Source: Pachyseris speciosa
Lineage: Eukaryota > Cnidaria > Anthozoa > Scleractinia > Pachyseridae
Length of the DNA stretch: 64,000 nucleotides
NCBI GenBank assembly: GCA_016490735.1
Contig: JAEMWC010001133.1
Location: 148,501-212,500, forward strand
Direction: 5' to 3'
Shown here: positions 22,458 to 33,810 of the stretch, piece by piece
Position numbering within the stretch: the stretch's first letter is position 1
Layout: each line of letters opens with the position of its first letter
Notes under the pieces: generated by a model
Seen by the model: the letters and a program-made list of their open reading frames with translations, nothing else
What the model was told of the DNA's origin: nothing
The model's database searches: none
Program-made: the position numbers and the translations under genes

Positions 22458-23039
22458 TTGTTCCCTTCACACATCATTGAGAATGTTATTAGAAAATTTC
22501 TTAACAATCACTTCACCTCCGATTCCTCTCAGGGTGCTATTCGCCACGACAATTGTTTATATTTAAAATTACCGTACATCGGTCCTTTTTCTATCACAAC
22601 ACAACGAAGAATTAAGAAATTAGTTAGCACTTTTTGCACTGACCTAGATATTAAGTTGGTGTTTACTCCGTTTAAAATCAGGAGATTGTTTGGGGTTAAG
22701 GATTCCATCCCTACGGATTTACGATCGCGAGTCATTTATAAGTTTTCATGTGCAGGCTGTAATGCCTGTTATGTTGGTGAAACCAACAGACATCTTGCCA
22801 CTCGCATCCGTGAACATCTCTCCTCCGACAAACATTCCCACATCTTCAAACACCTGAAAAAATCTGTAAATTGTCGTTCCCTTTGTTCTGAAGATTGTTT
22901 TAGAATTCTCGACTCTGCTTCCACTAGCTTCCAATTGAAAATCAAAGAAGCCATGCACATCCTTTGGGAGCAGCCTTCTTTAAATTCTCAGGTCAAACAC
23001 CTTAATTTATCCCTTTCTTATGAATTAGTCCTTTCTTAG
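22458..23039 (+). CDS. Penelope-like element polyprotein remnant: RT thumb plus GIY-YIG endonuclease
   Basis: A 193-codon frame. The first 75 residues (FPSHIIENVIRKFLNNHF and onward) are the RT C-terminal region. LRSRVIYKFSCAGCNACYVG then opens a CxxC plus GIY-YIG endonuclease domain with ETNRHLATRIREHL and SDKHSHIFKHL. It ends in the usual 'FQLKIKEAMHILWEQPSLN' segment. Role from the family: target cleavage for retrotransposition. The upstream part of the same polyprotein is present in other frames (22105-22428), so this is a relic. Confidence 0.8.
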   Translation: MFPSHIIENVIRKFLNNHFTSDSSQGAIRHDNCLYLKLPYIGPFSITTQRRIKKLVSTFCTDLDIKLVFTPFKIRRLFGVKDSIPTDLRSRVIYKFSCAGCNACYVGETNRHLATRIREHLSSDKHSHIFKHLKKSVNCRSLCSEDCFRILDSASTSFQLKIKEAMHILWEQPSLNSQVKHLNLSLSYELVLS

Positions 23040-23129
23040 CATAAATAGTTTCTTTACCCTTAATTATTCTTGTTAATATCTCACTCTGTTACACTATTTA
23101 TTGCTTATTTTCATTTTATTCTCTACTGT

Positions 23130-23170
23130 ACAACTGACGATGGATGATGTCTCATCCGAAACATGTTTTC
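23130..23170 (+). ncRNA. Hammerhead-like motif, 3' tail of Penelope-like element
   Basis: ACAA, CTGACGA (fits CUGANGA), extra T, stem GGATGA-TGTC-TCATCC, GAAAC, ATGTT. The core residues are present, but the 3' strand of stem I (TTCA) does not pair fully with ACAA. Position matches the motif at 11039-11079. Confidence 0.4.
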
Positions 23171-23188
23171 ATTAAAAAATTAACTTCA

Positions 23189-23300
23189 GTTTATTTTTAG
23201 TAATTAATTCCTAGACAAAGTTTTAATTAGGCATAGGATTTTGTAAAATTTTACCGCGTTAAAATAAAGTTATCTTATCTTATTTTATCTTATCTTACTA
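23189..23300 (+). repeat. LINE 3' tail with (TTATC)n
   Basis: AAATAAAGTTATCTTATCTT and further TTATC units end at about 23298. This looks like the 3' end of the LINE whose ORF fragment is at 21059-21607, separated by the Penelope-like insertion. Confidence 0.6.
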
Positions 23301-23695
23301 GGGGAGGAGGTTGCGCGACGAGCCATGGCTGCGTGGGATACCATTATTGTGCATATGGCTCTTTAGAAATTCGCTAGATCCTAGGCCAGAAACTCCTTTC
23401 CTTGATTCAATTTGTTGTAATGACTACTAGCTGAATCAAAAGATTCTTTATCTTGCCATAGAGTTAAACTTGACCCGATAAGTGAAGCGAACGAGCCGAG
23501 GGGTCGTGGCGTTGTTGATTGCTTGCGCTTTCGACTCCGGAAGGGACTGCAGGCAGTCTGCGTTTCATTAACAGATGACTTCTACCGAATCTCGTCCCTA
23601 GAGCCTACGGCACCTTTATCCATGGGAACAGGCAACGGATGTTGTGGGTGGGTGATCATTGGAGCTGACCAAAGCATCCTCTGGGGACGAGAGTT

Positions 23696-24081
23696 AGGCC
23701 CGTTCCAAACGTTCGCTATTGCTGTGGCGAAATAAATTCAAGAATTAAATTCCACTTGAGCACGGCAGAAGCACGACGTTTGAAATCATTCAGTCCGGCA
23801 GGTTGAAATAAAGTTCGGCACGACTATTTAGAATGACAAGCCTTGTCGTACCGCACCGCAGAAGCGCGACTTGGTTTCAAACAGCCTACTCTTGACGTGC
23901 CGAACTGAATTCATAAATTAGGTTAATGTGTTTTAAGTTATTTTAGTTGTTTTATTGTATTTCGAATTTGGTTCGACTGAATTAAATTCCACATTTGAAC
24001 CAGTGCCGTGGTATAGTCGAGCCACTGCCAGGTCAAATCATTTGAGTTCGGAATTGCAGTTGCACGACGTTTGGGTGGGCC
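23696..24081. mobile_element. Possible MITE with GGCCCGTTCCAAACG ends
   Basis: TTAGGCCCGTTCCAAACG on the left and CGTTTGGGTGGGCCATAA on the right are imperfect inverted ends. The interior carries 'AATTAAATTCCAC' twice and GCACGAC repeatedly. Boundaries uncertain. Confidence 0.4.
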
Positions 24082-24178
24082 ATAAGTCACGTGTTCACAC
24101 CAACAATCCCACAGTCCAAAGTCTTCGAAATGGTACATTCTAAACCAATCCGATCGATTTAGCTGGCCAGTTTTGCAA

Positions 24179-24730
24179 CTCAAGCAGTTTAAGGCCTGGG
24201 TCAGGGGCGTGTATTAGAGAAAACGGTTTTTTGTAATATAATAGCCCAGAGGAATGACCCTAAAACGATATTCAGCACATGAGAAGTTCTCGTCATCCTT
24301 AACATTTTCACGTGCAAAAAACGTTATCATAGATCACGTGACGTGTCACGTGACTATTTCTTTGAAATTATCACTTATTTGAGGAGTAGGTGACGGTTGT
24401 AGGATATAATATCGAATAAAAACGCTTTTTTATGCGTATTAATTATTTCCAGCATCTCACGTTTGGAGTGACCGTCCATTGTTCTCACCAAAAAAAATTG
24501 TGAGGGCAAAGTAAACTTAAAATCCGCCACCGCCTCGCTGATTTAAGAATTTTTCAAATTTTGATCACGTAACTTACCACGTGATCAAAATTATACGTTA
24601 AGGCAAACAAGGACAATAAGATTTATCTTCAGGGGAAGTTTCATCCGGTTCTAGGTAATCTGGAAAAAGATATTGACGATCAACCACATTTCTGAACATA
24701 TTTCTAAACCCAGGCCTTAAACTGCTTGAG
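24179..24730. mobile_element. 552-bp element with CTCAAGCAGTTTAAGGCC ends and CACGTG cluster
   Basis: CTCAAGCAGTTTAAGGCCTG and its complement bound the element with a perfect 23-bp inverted repeat. Inside are GATCACGTGACG, GTCACGTGAC and CACGTGATC. No coding capacity. Confidence 0.85.
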
Positions 24731-24986
24731 AAATCAGGAAACGCCCGTACATTATCTTATATAGCCATCGAAGCTCGCAGAATGTACAATGATTGAGGGG
24801 TCTGAATGGTTTTATTATCATCTAAGGGATTTGTTATACCCAAATTTTCTTAACTTACCAAATATGAGGCCATAGTCTATAACTTGTGTCTAGGGCGCTT
24901 TTATGGTCATCTCGAGCACTTTTTTTTCTTGGGCCTTTTTTATGGTTGTTTCTTGGCAGTTCTACTTTACGTAGTTCAACATTATA

Positions 24987-25304
24987 TCAGGAGCCCATCA
25001 CCAGGAGCGTACAACTGCCCTATATTACTGTCACGGCGTTTTCACAGACCAATTTATTTTTAGATTGAATTCCCCGCCAAAATCAGATTTCCGCAGGAGT
25101 ACAATGACCAATCACAAGTCGCTGCAAGTACAGAGCCTTTGTTTTCGCTCATTAGAACTATTGTTTTGTGGCGCTCTCGTTGCCGTTGCTGCCCTTGTTG
25201 CCCTTTTTCGCGGGAAAAGATAGTCTAAAAATAGATCGGTCTGTAAAAATGCTGTGACATAGGGTCAGTATGGGAGTTGTACGCTCCTAGTAATGGGCTC
25301 CTGA
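24987..25304. mobile_element. 318-bp MITE with TCAGGAGCCC ends and TTATA duplication
   Basis: Inverted ends TCAGGAGCCCAT and ATGGGCTCCTGA extend inward to AGGAGCGTACAACT and complement. TTATA flanks both sides (24982-24986 and 25305-25309). The interior includes a GCGCTCTCGTTGCCGTTGCT stretch resembling the end of the AACGACGACGG repeat family. Confidence 0.8.
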
Positions 25305-25552
25305 TTATATATGTTCAAGAGAATGAATAGAGGTTTTGGAAACGTAAAAGATCATGCTATTGTTAAAACATTTTTATCATTTTTTTTTTCAAAATACGAG
25401 TAGGGACCTTATTTCCTCGAGAAATTAGCGTATGGAAAAAGTCACGTCTTCTTCTCTCCAGGTCGACTTTTAAGCTTTCAGAAAGTGCTTTTAAACCAGT
25501 AGCTGTTCGGCAGCATTTTCCCGCGCCCGTGTTTGGCACCCGGTCACTCAAG

Positions 25553-26201
25553 TGTGTTAAGGCTTGACTCTGCTATTAAGTTGGCATATTTTTGTTTTAA
25601 GGGGAAGGATTTATCCAATCTTTATGAAACTTGTCGAGCAATTTTAGTATCCACATGCTTACCCATTTGACAAGCTCTTTCATCTTAAATTTTGGTCACA
25701 TGACCTGTTAACGGCTAAAAACGATATAAATCTTTAGTCGGAAACGGAGAATAGAAAGCAATCTTGCACAAATGTTTTTGTTCTTTGTTCTCTTACTCCT
25801 GTTAAGGGCTTCATCATGCCGCCTTTTAATCATGTCCACGTCTTAACAGAAACAGTAAATTGAGAAAAATAGGTCACGTGACATACTTTATTTCTAAAGT
25901 CTCACAATGAATATGACCTATACCACATTTAAAGGCGGAATTACATTCCAAACGTTTGAAGTAGAGAGATTTTAGAATTTCTGAGTGTAAACGTTCCCCA
26001 TTTCCAAAAACACACATAGTGACGTCATTAATCAAGAGATGTCACGTGACACTAAAGACAGCTTTCATGTGGTCAAACAAGTGAAATACTTTTTTAATTC
26101 CAAATTCATGATGAGAATAAGTCATCTTATATGCAGAAAACGGAACCACTTTGAAATCTTTGGGGGAGTCGTGTAATTATAAATAACCAAGCCTTAACAC
26201 A
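25553..26201. mobile_element. 649-bp element with TGTGTTAAGGCTTG ends and CACGTG sites
   Basis: Inverted ends TGTGTTAAGGCTTG and CAAGCCTTAACACA. Contains GGTCACATGACC, GGTCACGTGAC and GTCACGTGACAC. Similar in ends (TTAAGGC) and E-box content to 24179-24730, so probably the same family. Confidence 0.7.
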
Positions 26202-28103
26202 TATGAGCATGTGTATTTGCTTTGACCTCTGATTGGTTCATTGTACTTGTTGTTTGTTGTGATTGGCCAGAGTAAAACCTTACGTTAACTCACTTCAAAC
26301 AAGCTCGAGAACGGTCAGCCTAAAAGACGCGAAACGACAGCCTTATGAAAAATGCATGACTCATACAAATCCCTGTAATTTAATCATGTCTCCCCTCCAG
26401 TGTTTTTTGAAAACCCCATCTTACGCTTTGAAACTTGGCAAGGCCAACAAAACAGGGCGACCTAATTTGTATCTGCTGGTTTTTCCAAACCAAAAATAAC
26501 GGTTCTTATCTCAAGCTTGATCATGTTTGCAGTGCGCTATTGCACTTTGTTCTATTCTAATCTCAAAAACTTTTTTTGAACGGTTTTCGGGTCAGGTCAA
26601 AGTCTCCTGTGATCACTCAAGCAAAAAATCTCTGTCATCCAGAGTATTAGTTACATACTCAGAAAAATTCAGCAACATTTCACATCCTTTGCTCTCACCA
26701 CTTCCTATCCTAAGGAACATGATTCTAAATTGGTCGTCGGAATTGTTTAAGAGGTCCCCCCTCCCCCCCTGCTCCCTTTTCTTCTTCTTCTTCATAAACA
26801 CTCTAAAAAGACGTACCATTCAGGTGTAACTCTAACAAGGTGGTTTTGGAAGGGAGAGACAACGGGGCAAAACCAAACCAAAGACTAGAGTAAATCAAAC
26901 CACTCGAGATTTGAATGCCCAACCCTCGTTTGACTTATTTAGATTGCAGACGTTTGCAAGCATAACACTGGTTCGTTGGCCGTTATGGAAGGGCCACAAA
27001 CTCGTTTTTTAGCATGGTTCCAATTCATTTTCACACCTTACAGACCTTGGGGGTAATGATTGTAACTCATTTTTTGGAAAACTGAAAACTAATTCCAGGG
27101 TGGTTAAGGTATTTCAAAATACCTTTAGTGGTTGCAAAGCACACATTTTTACTCCTAAAAGGTATAGAAACACCTTGATCACTTTGGCTTGCCCTCACCT
27201 TCGCCTTTGGTTTGCCTTGCCTTCACTTTGGTTTACCTTGATCACTTTGGTTCTAGCCTCATTTTTTCAAAAAAAGATCATTTGTAATCCGTTTCAATCT
27301 TCTCCATCCTTCAGCATCTTCGCCATGTTTGCATTTATTCTTGTCTCTTTGGTGCTTATCTTCCCAGACAAACTGTTATTTCATTGTTTCCCATCAATAT
27401 CGTGGCCCAGCTCCTTTAAGTACCAATTCAGTAAACTCATTAACCACAAATTGTTCTGCAGCATTTTAATTAACCTTTGAGAATAAAAGATTGATGTATT
27501 CTTTGCTGCATGGCATTACTTTTCACACGTGGACATTAAGAGTAAAGTTGTTTGTTACACAACTGTGAGATGTCCTGGACATCCAATTGATACATTATAT
27601 AATAACATTAACGACGAACACACTTACACCACAATGCTAGCCTGAAAGAAAACTGAGGCTGTTTTCTTGTAGGATGGGCAAATTGGTAGGTCTGCAGTTT
27701 GTGAAAATCAGCTACAAAATCCCTGACATTACAGCTACATTGTAGTTGTGTTTCATCTACTAGTATTTTACTACCAACGTAACAGAGGGCACAATCCATT
27801 CAAGAAAACAATTCAGTCTAAGGATCCCAGTGGATCACTTGTCAAATGGGACAGGATTTAGACCAGGTTGAGAAAGTCACATACAAGTCAATAAAAATAC
27901 AGAGCAGCAATCTAAAAATGGTACTGGTAATATAAATTTGCAAATGGAATGGTCAGTCTACTGTTAGACTACCTAGCTAAAACTGGATCCACCTCAGAAA
28001 GGTAGACCACTATTTTGACTTCTGACAGAAATTTTTTCAATGTTTGCTTTGATGGATTGTACCTTATGTCCCTACTCAGGTTAACAGAGATGTGGTCTCC
28101 AGT
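26202..28103. other. Intergenic DNA and probable 3' UTR of asparagine synthetase
   Basis: No gene recognised. A CTTCTTCTTCTTC tract lies near 26785 and a degenerate 'CACTTTGG' array near 27170-27260. Antisense ATTAAA (27465-27470) and AATAAA (27334-27339) could be polyadenylation signals of the minus-strand gene that stops at 28104. Confidence 0.4.
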
Positions 28104-28864
28104 TCATTCTTTGTAATGCTCCAAGGTTCTGGCTGATGGATCAGTTGCATTTATCCACCGTGGCATCCACAAGTATGGGATAAAGTGGCTCTGACCAGGA
28201 AACAGCTCTTCGAAGATCTGTCTGTAGTAGAAGCCCTCTTTAGTCTTGGGAGTGTTGTCAGGGTAGAGTTCCTCTGCACGAGCCATGGCCTCATCGGGAA
28301 TCTGGTTCTCAATGAAACTCTGTAGAAGCTCAAACCATGACTGCCCTGGTTTGGTAGATGACACCCCATCTGAAAAAGCCTCCTTTGCACGCCAGAGAAT
28401 TTCCTGGGGCAAGACATCTGTGTCGTCAAATGAAGCACGTACCAACCACTTCTCAATGCCATCCTTTGGTTGACGAATCTTTGGATCGAGGGAAAGGAAG
28501 TAGGATGTAAAATGAACATCCAAGAAAGGCACCCGAATTTCAAGCCCATGGGCTGCTGTGGAGCGGTCACCTCGCAGAACATCGTAGAGATAAAGATCTT
28601 TGAGTAGTCTGCGAGATTCTTCATCAGCCTCCTCTGGACTTGGAGCCTTATGGAAATAGATGTAGCCTTGGCACAGTTCATCTGAGCCCTCACCGGAGTA
28701 AATAACAACAGTGTCTGTTTCGTTACTGATGTACTTGCTCACAAGATACATTCCCACAGAAGCACGAATTGTTGTGATGTCCCAAGTCTCCAGGGCATAG
28801 ATAACATCACGTAATGCTTGGATTCCTTCCTCAGCAGTAAAGATGACCTCATGGTGTTCACTAC
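28104..28864 (-). CDS. ASNS: Asparagine synthetase (glutamine-hydrolysing), last coding exon
   Basis: The acceptor (TTTTCTCAG on the minus strand) precedes base 28864 and completes the split glycine codon as [11 protein letters not shown]. The exon encodes the rest of the ATP-dependent synthetase domain: [27 protein letters not shown], the GEGSDEL motif, [13 protein letters not shown] and [10 protein letters not shown]. It then runs to [20 protein letters not shown] and TGA at 28104-28106. Both termini and all expected motifs are present, giving 557 residues in total, close to the 561 of the human enzyme. No frameshift is seen. Confidence 0.95.
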
Positions 28865-31137
28865 CTGAGAAAACAAAATTCACAAGGATTTATTCATGCA
28901 GCTCTGCTGGTCTGCACATAAAACATATATCAAACATTATTATTCACCATATCTTAAACACTTTCCTAATATGGTCATGTTGCACTTGATATACGTCCTT
29001 CACACTTAATAAATATCCAACATTATCATATGACCAGCTCTTTCAACGGTCAAGATGAATCAATTCTCCTGCTGTGATTGGCTACATGCGAGGTCAAGAT
29101 GGAGCCATCTTGACCACTCGGGATAGTCCATTCGTCCCACATTTTACTGTCTTTTAATAGCGTCATTTGAGTCATATAATAAATCCTTTATTGACCAAGC
29201 TTGTTTGGTCAAGTTGGTGGGATATTGGCCTTGTTCTTTTTTAGCGTGTTTATGGACCTTGACTTCGTCTTGGTCCATAAACACGCAAAAAAAGAACTTG
29301 GCCAATATCTAACCATCTTGACCTCACGCTTGGCCAATAACCCATATATAATGTTATTTTGTGTCAGGAAGAAAAATGGCAGTTTTTTTCCATTTATTTT
29401 TCTGTAATAAACTCAGCAAGCTGTACTTTGTTATCACTGTGTTGAATTATTAATAAAACAATAATTTATTATTATCCTGCTCAATCTTGCGGAATATCGC
29501 CTGATTTTAGCCAACTTGGCCTATGGCCATGTCGGTTTAGTATCAGGCAGATATTAATTCTGTGCAATTTCACAGGATAATTGTTAAATATATATTATTA
29601 CTAGTAATAATCAAAGCTCAGAAAGTGCGTTCGAAGTGGTGCAAGTAAAATTAAATTTACAAGCTGTGGTTGCCTATCAAGTAATCTTGAAACCACTGAG
29701 GTATCTCATTACAACTTCATATGCAAATATTCAGTTCATGTCAACACAACACACGTATTCTCTTCCGGCTTACCAAAGACGGAAAGTTCTTCCAACCAAG
29801 AGTGTATTCAAATCAACATTAAATTTGCTTATAAGAGCAAAAAAGCTTTTGGTTTTCTTGCGTATGTGCAAACATGTTGTCTGTGCACATGTACATGCTT
29901 CGCCTCCCTGCAAATGATCAGTCGGATGGCAAATAGTGCCGTTTTTCAAAAATTTGCAAGCCGGCCAAAATACAGGACCATACAGATATCATACTATTTC
30001 AGCTCAAATCATCTCTCAAACAATTCGTAAAAAGCAAACTAAAATTTTACCATCCAAAGTCCACGGTTAGGAATTCTGTAGGTTGTGTTTTGGAACTCGA
30101 GGGAATCTAAACGCGAAACGGCCTTTCGCCGCTTTTAAGACCTCCATGTCCTGTTTTCTGACCGCTGATTAGTCTCTAACTTTCCATGTTTAAACAGCAA
30201 ACAGAGAATTCAAAATGGCAACAAAAAGGTTGTCCCATCCAAAGGCATTTCTGCAAAGATCCCTTTTGGTATACAGGACACCCAAGAAACCACATGAACA
30301 CCAAGAGATTAGAAAGCGTTCTCCTTCGTCGAACACAATAATTGTGCATTAATTAGTGTCACTATTCAAATTTTGATTGGCTTCAAGCCTGCAGCTAATT
30401 CCTGCTGACATCATTTTCGTGCCATCATCCCTACAAACAATAGTCTTTTTACATGCAAGATGCACATTTTTCCCCTCTGGGAAACTCTTTTTACAGAAGG
30501 TTTTACAAGAACAGTGCTGAGTTCAGTCAAAAAGTTTAATTTTACATGTTTGAGAGTAGGCTTTTGCAAAAACTTGCTGGAAACCCTTAAGCTGTGCTGC
30601 AGCTTTTCAGTTGCAATCTTACAAATAAAGTTGAGTACTACTTGATGCAAGATCACTTAGTTTCTTGTATGCACTCTTGTCTTTACAAACACTTATAAGT
30701 ATATGCATAATAAAACAATAAATTATTGAATTCAGTTTTCAAATGATAGTGAGAATTATCAGCCTCATCCAATGTGGTTGGCGATCGCAAGTCAACACAT
30801 TGGTGAGGTTATGTCTGATAGCTTTCATAAAGTTTCAGTGTTGCCTAGCAAACCTTCATTATTCCCAAGAGAGAAATTATTTTTCTGTAACATAATGTTA
30901 ACCCAATGTTAGAAATAAAAAGATACTGGTATATACAATGAAATCTCTGTCACAGTTATTATATCAACCTACAAACTAAACTGGGCTACTTGTATTAAAA
31001 ACACTATGATCCTAATGCCAACATGAGACGTTTCCATGAAAAAATGAAAATTTGAAATAAAAGAGCCAAAGGACATCACATTAGCACTCAGTACAGAGTG
31101 GAGTTTTTTACCAACTACCAAAGTGACATTTACTCAC
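28865..31137 (-). other. Intron of asparagine synthetase with foldback repeats
   Basis: 2273 bp, GT-AG. It contains a long hairpin (29210-29320), a smaller palindrome GGTCAAGATGG-AGCCATCTTGACC near 29092, and AT-rich stretches. No other gene seen. Confidence 0.8.
29210..29320. repeat. 111-bp hairpin (49-bp arms) in ASNS intron
   Basis: Arms share GTTCTTTTTTAGCGTGTTTA and GGATATTGGCC with their complements; the loop is about 13 bases. Foldback-type MITE core. Confidence 0.75.
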
Positions 31138-32050
31138 CAATGTGCGTTGCCACTTTACGTGCTGCTGCGACATCTGTACTGCCTTCCATACCAATAGAGA
31201 AGGTTTGAATTGGGTAATCAATCCCACTCTCCTTAGCAAGCTTGGTTAGGTAGGATGCTACTAAGCTGGAATCCAGGCCTCCAGACAGCAAACAGCCAAT
31301 CCTACGATCGGCCATGAGGCGCTTACGCACAGCCTCTGAGAATAGTTTTCGGATGTTTTCCATGACATCTGGCGAGTCTGGCTTCACGTTGGTTTCAAAA
31401 ACTGGCGTCTTTCCTATCTCTGTGTAGGCCGTTTGCTCAATAAATGTAGTTTGTCCATCAGGTGACAAACTGTATGATGCAAAATGCCCAGGAGGGAAGG
31501 GCTGTATAACAATTTTATCACCATTTTTTTCAAATTGTTCGATGAAAGGAACAAGAGACTTTGCTTCTGAGCTCACAGCCAAAATACCTGAGGACTTCCC
31601 TGCAACAGACAAAGTAAACATTGGACGGATCCCAAAAGTGTCTCTGCCAATGTGGACTTGTTTTTTTGCAGTATCAATGAGGCAAAATGCAAAAACACCG
31701 TCCAACATCTGAGCCATCTTCTCTGGTCCAAACTTGTGGTAAAGATGAAGCATGACTTCACCGTCGCATTTTGTGAAGAAGTCAAAGTTGTACTGCTTTC
31801 CCACCTCCTTGTGGTTGTAAATCTCACCATTGTATATGAGGTAAAGGTGTGGCAGAGCCTTGATTCTCATTGGTTGCATGCCGTAGAGATCATCAACGAT
31901 GGCAAGACGATGAAATGCCAGACAGCAGTTCTGGAAGTGAGGAATTGTCTCCATGCGGAAGACATCTGGACCTCTCTTGCAGATGTTCATGGCATAACTG
32001 GCATACTTTGAGTACTCTGGGATACCAAATATTGCCCAGATCCCACACAT
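31138..32050 (-). CDS. ASNS: Asparagine synthetase (glutamine-hydrolysing), first coding exon
   Basis: ATG at 32050-32048 gives MCGIWAIFG, so Cys2 is the N-terminal nucleophile of a class II glutamine amidotransferase. RGPD (26-29), AFHRLAIVD (45-53), YNGEIYNH (73-80) and CDGE (95-98) follow as expected for the glutaminase pocket. The synthetase domain begins after residue 205, with the PP-loop SGGLDSS at 256-262. The enzyme makes asparagine and glutamate from aspartate, glutamine and ATP in the cytosol. The exon ends at 31138 (GTGAGT donor, phase 1) and joins 28864. An acceptor TTTTCAG ends 13 bases upstream of the ATG (leader exon from 32063), implying a 5' non-coding exon. Only two coding exons carry the whole enzyme. 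Confidence 0.95.
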
Positions 32051-32298
32051 GCTGACTTCTGATCTGAAAACACAACATTGAAAACACTACATGTCATTGA
32101 CAGACATATTTTCACAGAAAACATTGAATCTTAAAGCATAAATCATTATCCCTTGAACCACTCATAACAACAAGCATCTAATTTGCCTTACAGGGGCTGT
32201 ATATCATAATACAGATGATGAGAATACAAACTATAATCACTAAAGATGACAATGTCAATTTGCCTTATTAGTACCCTACAAAAATGAAGAGAATTCTT

Positions 32299-32453
32299 GG
32301 TTTGCAACCACGTGATAAGGCGGCCATGTTGGAGGTCAAAACAATAGAAATTTTTTCGGAGAATTAACATAAAAATAGAATTAAGTTCCCAGTGGAGAGA
32401 AAGGCCATTGTTCTTGACCTCCAACATGGCTGCCGTGACGTCACTTGCAAACC
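32299..32453. mobile_element. 155-bp MITE in the ASNS 5' UTR intron
   Basis: GGTTTGCAA at 32299 and TTGCAAACC ending at 32453, followed inward by GGCGGCCATGTTGGAGGTCA and complement. Imperfect inverted repeat of about 45 bp. Confidence 0.8.
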
Positions 32454-32632
32454 AGCAATACTTACAGCAGTAGGCAATACTTTTCAACAACAGGTAGTGC
32501 TCTATGAATATTATTATGAGCATTTAAATTATTGTGAGAGCTCATTTTGAAAGAACCAAACAATCAAAGAACAGTAAAACGTGATGTTGATTCTTAATGA
32601 CTTCACCCCTACCCCCAATCCTACCTAACTTC

Positions 32633-32660
32633 ACCCCCCCCCCCCCCCACCCCCCTCCCC
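32633..32660. repeat. Poly-C tract
   Basis: About 28 bases almost entirely C, broken by single A and T bases; may be an assembly-sensitive site. Confidence 0.7.
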
Positions 32661-33192
32661 ACCAATCCTACCACATTAATGATCGTCTGGACAAAGGGGT
32701 TGAGAAACCTTACAAAAATAAAATGATCTGACTGAGTTCGTTAAACCACGACATGGACCGTTTTGTAATCAGCTGTGGCAATACAACTTGGCGAAGCATC
32801 GATCGTCCAGGTAAATGTACGTAATCCTGAGAAGGAAGATCCGTGGTGACATTTAACAGTCCTTCTAAGGACTACATTCACCAGGAAGATCGTGCTTCAC
32901 GAGTTCGACATCTTCGGCAAACGAATTGCTTGTAAGAAAACCTTTTAAGACTTAACTATAATAAAGTCCTTCGACCACTATCTGGCTACAGGCAAATGCT
33001 CTATCCTAATTAAAACGGAAAGAAGTGGTGAATGAAATTTTAGGTATTTGTCTGAGTCCGCGAGGCAGAAAGCAAAAATTAGCTTCGTGTTCTGAGCAAA
33101 CCATGGCGACAACCACAGGAACCGCTTCAAAGCTGTAGTAAGGTTTCGTCACCACTTTCTCGCCTTTATTTCTAAAAATGCGATGCACTTAC

Positions 33193-33345
33193 CAGTTTAA
33201 CTTCACAAACAGCGACAGCGAAGAAAGAGACTTCCGTGAGACTCCCCACAGCTGAAGAAAAGAGACCGAGAATTTGTTTGACTGACGCAATACTCTCCCC
33301 CGCCCACGTGAAAACAAGCATGGCATCGCCTGATTGGAGGAGACC
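33193..33345 (-). promoter_or_regulatory. ASNS: Probable ASNS 5' non-coding exon and proximal promoter
   Basis: On the minus strand a GTAAGT donor starts at 33192, matching the acceptor just before the coding exon (intron 32064-33192). Upstream of it lie a CACGTG E-box and CCCCGCCC GC-box (about 33297-33310) and an inverted CCAAT box (CCTCCAATCAGG, about 33330-33341). The arrangement suits a TATA-less housekeeping promoter. Exact transcription start not determinable. Confidence 0.45.
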
Positions 33346-33810
33346 GAGTGATGTGCAAAGGAGCGAGAGTCATTAGACCGAACATTTTCATGAAAGTTAA
33401 TCAAATACAGCTTGTATGAAATAGTTTCGTCGTGTGACTGAGAACGGTGCTTTATGTTCTGTCTAAACAACTATAATAGAATCGTCTTTCCACAAAGTCA
33501 AGAAAAATCATGCGATGTAAATAATGACAATAATGGCCTCAGACAAAAGTCACGCAATACTTAGCCTTGCGCTGGGAAATCGAGGAGGCGAGCGGGCGAA
33601 CGAGCGTGACACAGGAGTTAGCAAGCGTGACACTGGGTGAGCAAAAAAAAAAAATGGGAGGAAGACCCCCTCCCCGCTTCTTCCCAATTTTTTTGCTCGA
33701 TCGTCTGTTCGCTTGCTCGATCTCCCCGCACAGCGTTTGGAAAGGAATCGACGCAATACTCTAACAGTACATGGGAGGAGGGTCTGGGAACGGGTATGTT
33801 GAGTGGTGCA

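Larger units (their letters stand above)
21681..23188 (+). mobile_element. Penelope-like retroelement with head-to-head inverted 3' end
   Basis: The right part (22086-23188, plus strand) holds the RT motif RRYVDDTFALF, a frameshift, INTQHPNIKFTMEKEE and LPFLDVLL, a second frameshift, then a complete C-terminal RT/GIY-YIG frame. The left part (21681-22085) is a minus-strand copy of the element's own 3' end, including a GIY-YIG fragment and the tail motif. The two outer ends are therefore inverted repeats (TGAAGTT-ATTTTTTAATGAAA). Such compound inverted copies are known for Penelope-like elements. N-terminal RT motifs are absent and frames are broken. Confidence 0.85.

Noticed and set aside
27100..27480. 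126-codon frame with hydrophobic segments
   Set aside because: Starts in a degenerate CACTTTGG array and overlaps the likely ASNS 3' UTR on the other strand; hydrophobicity follows from T-rich sequence.
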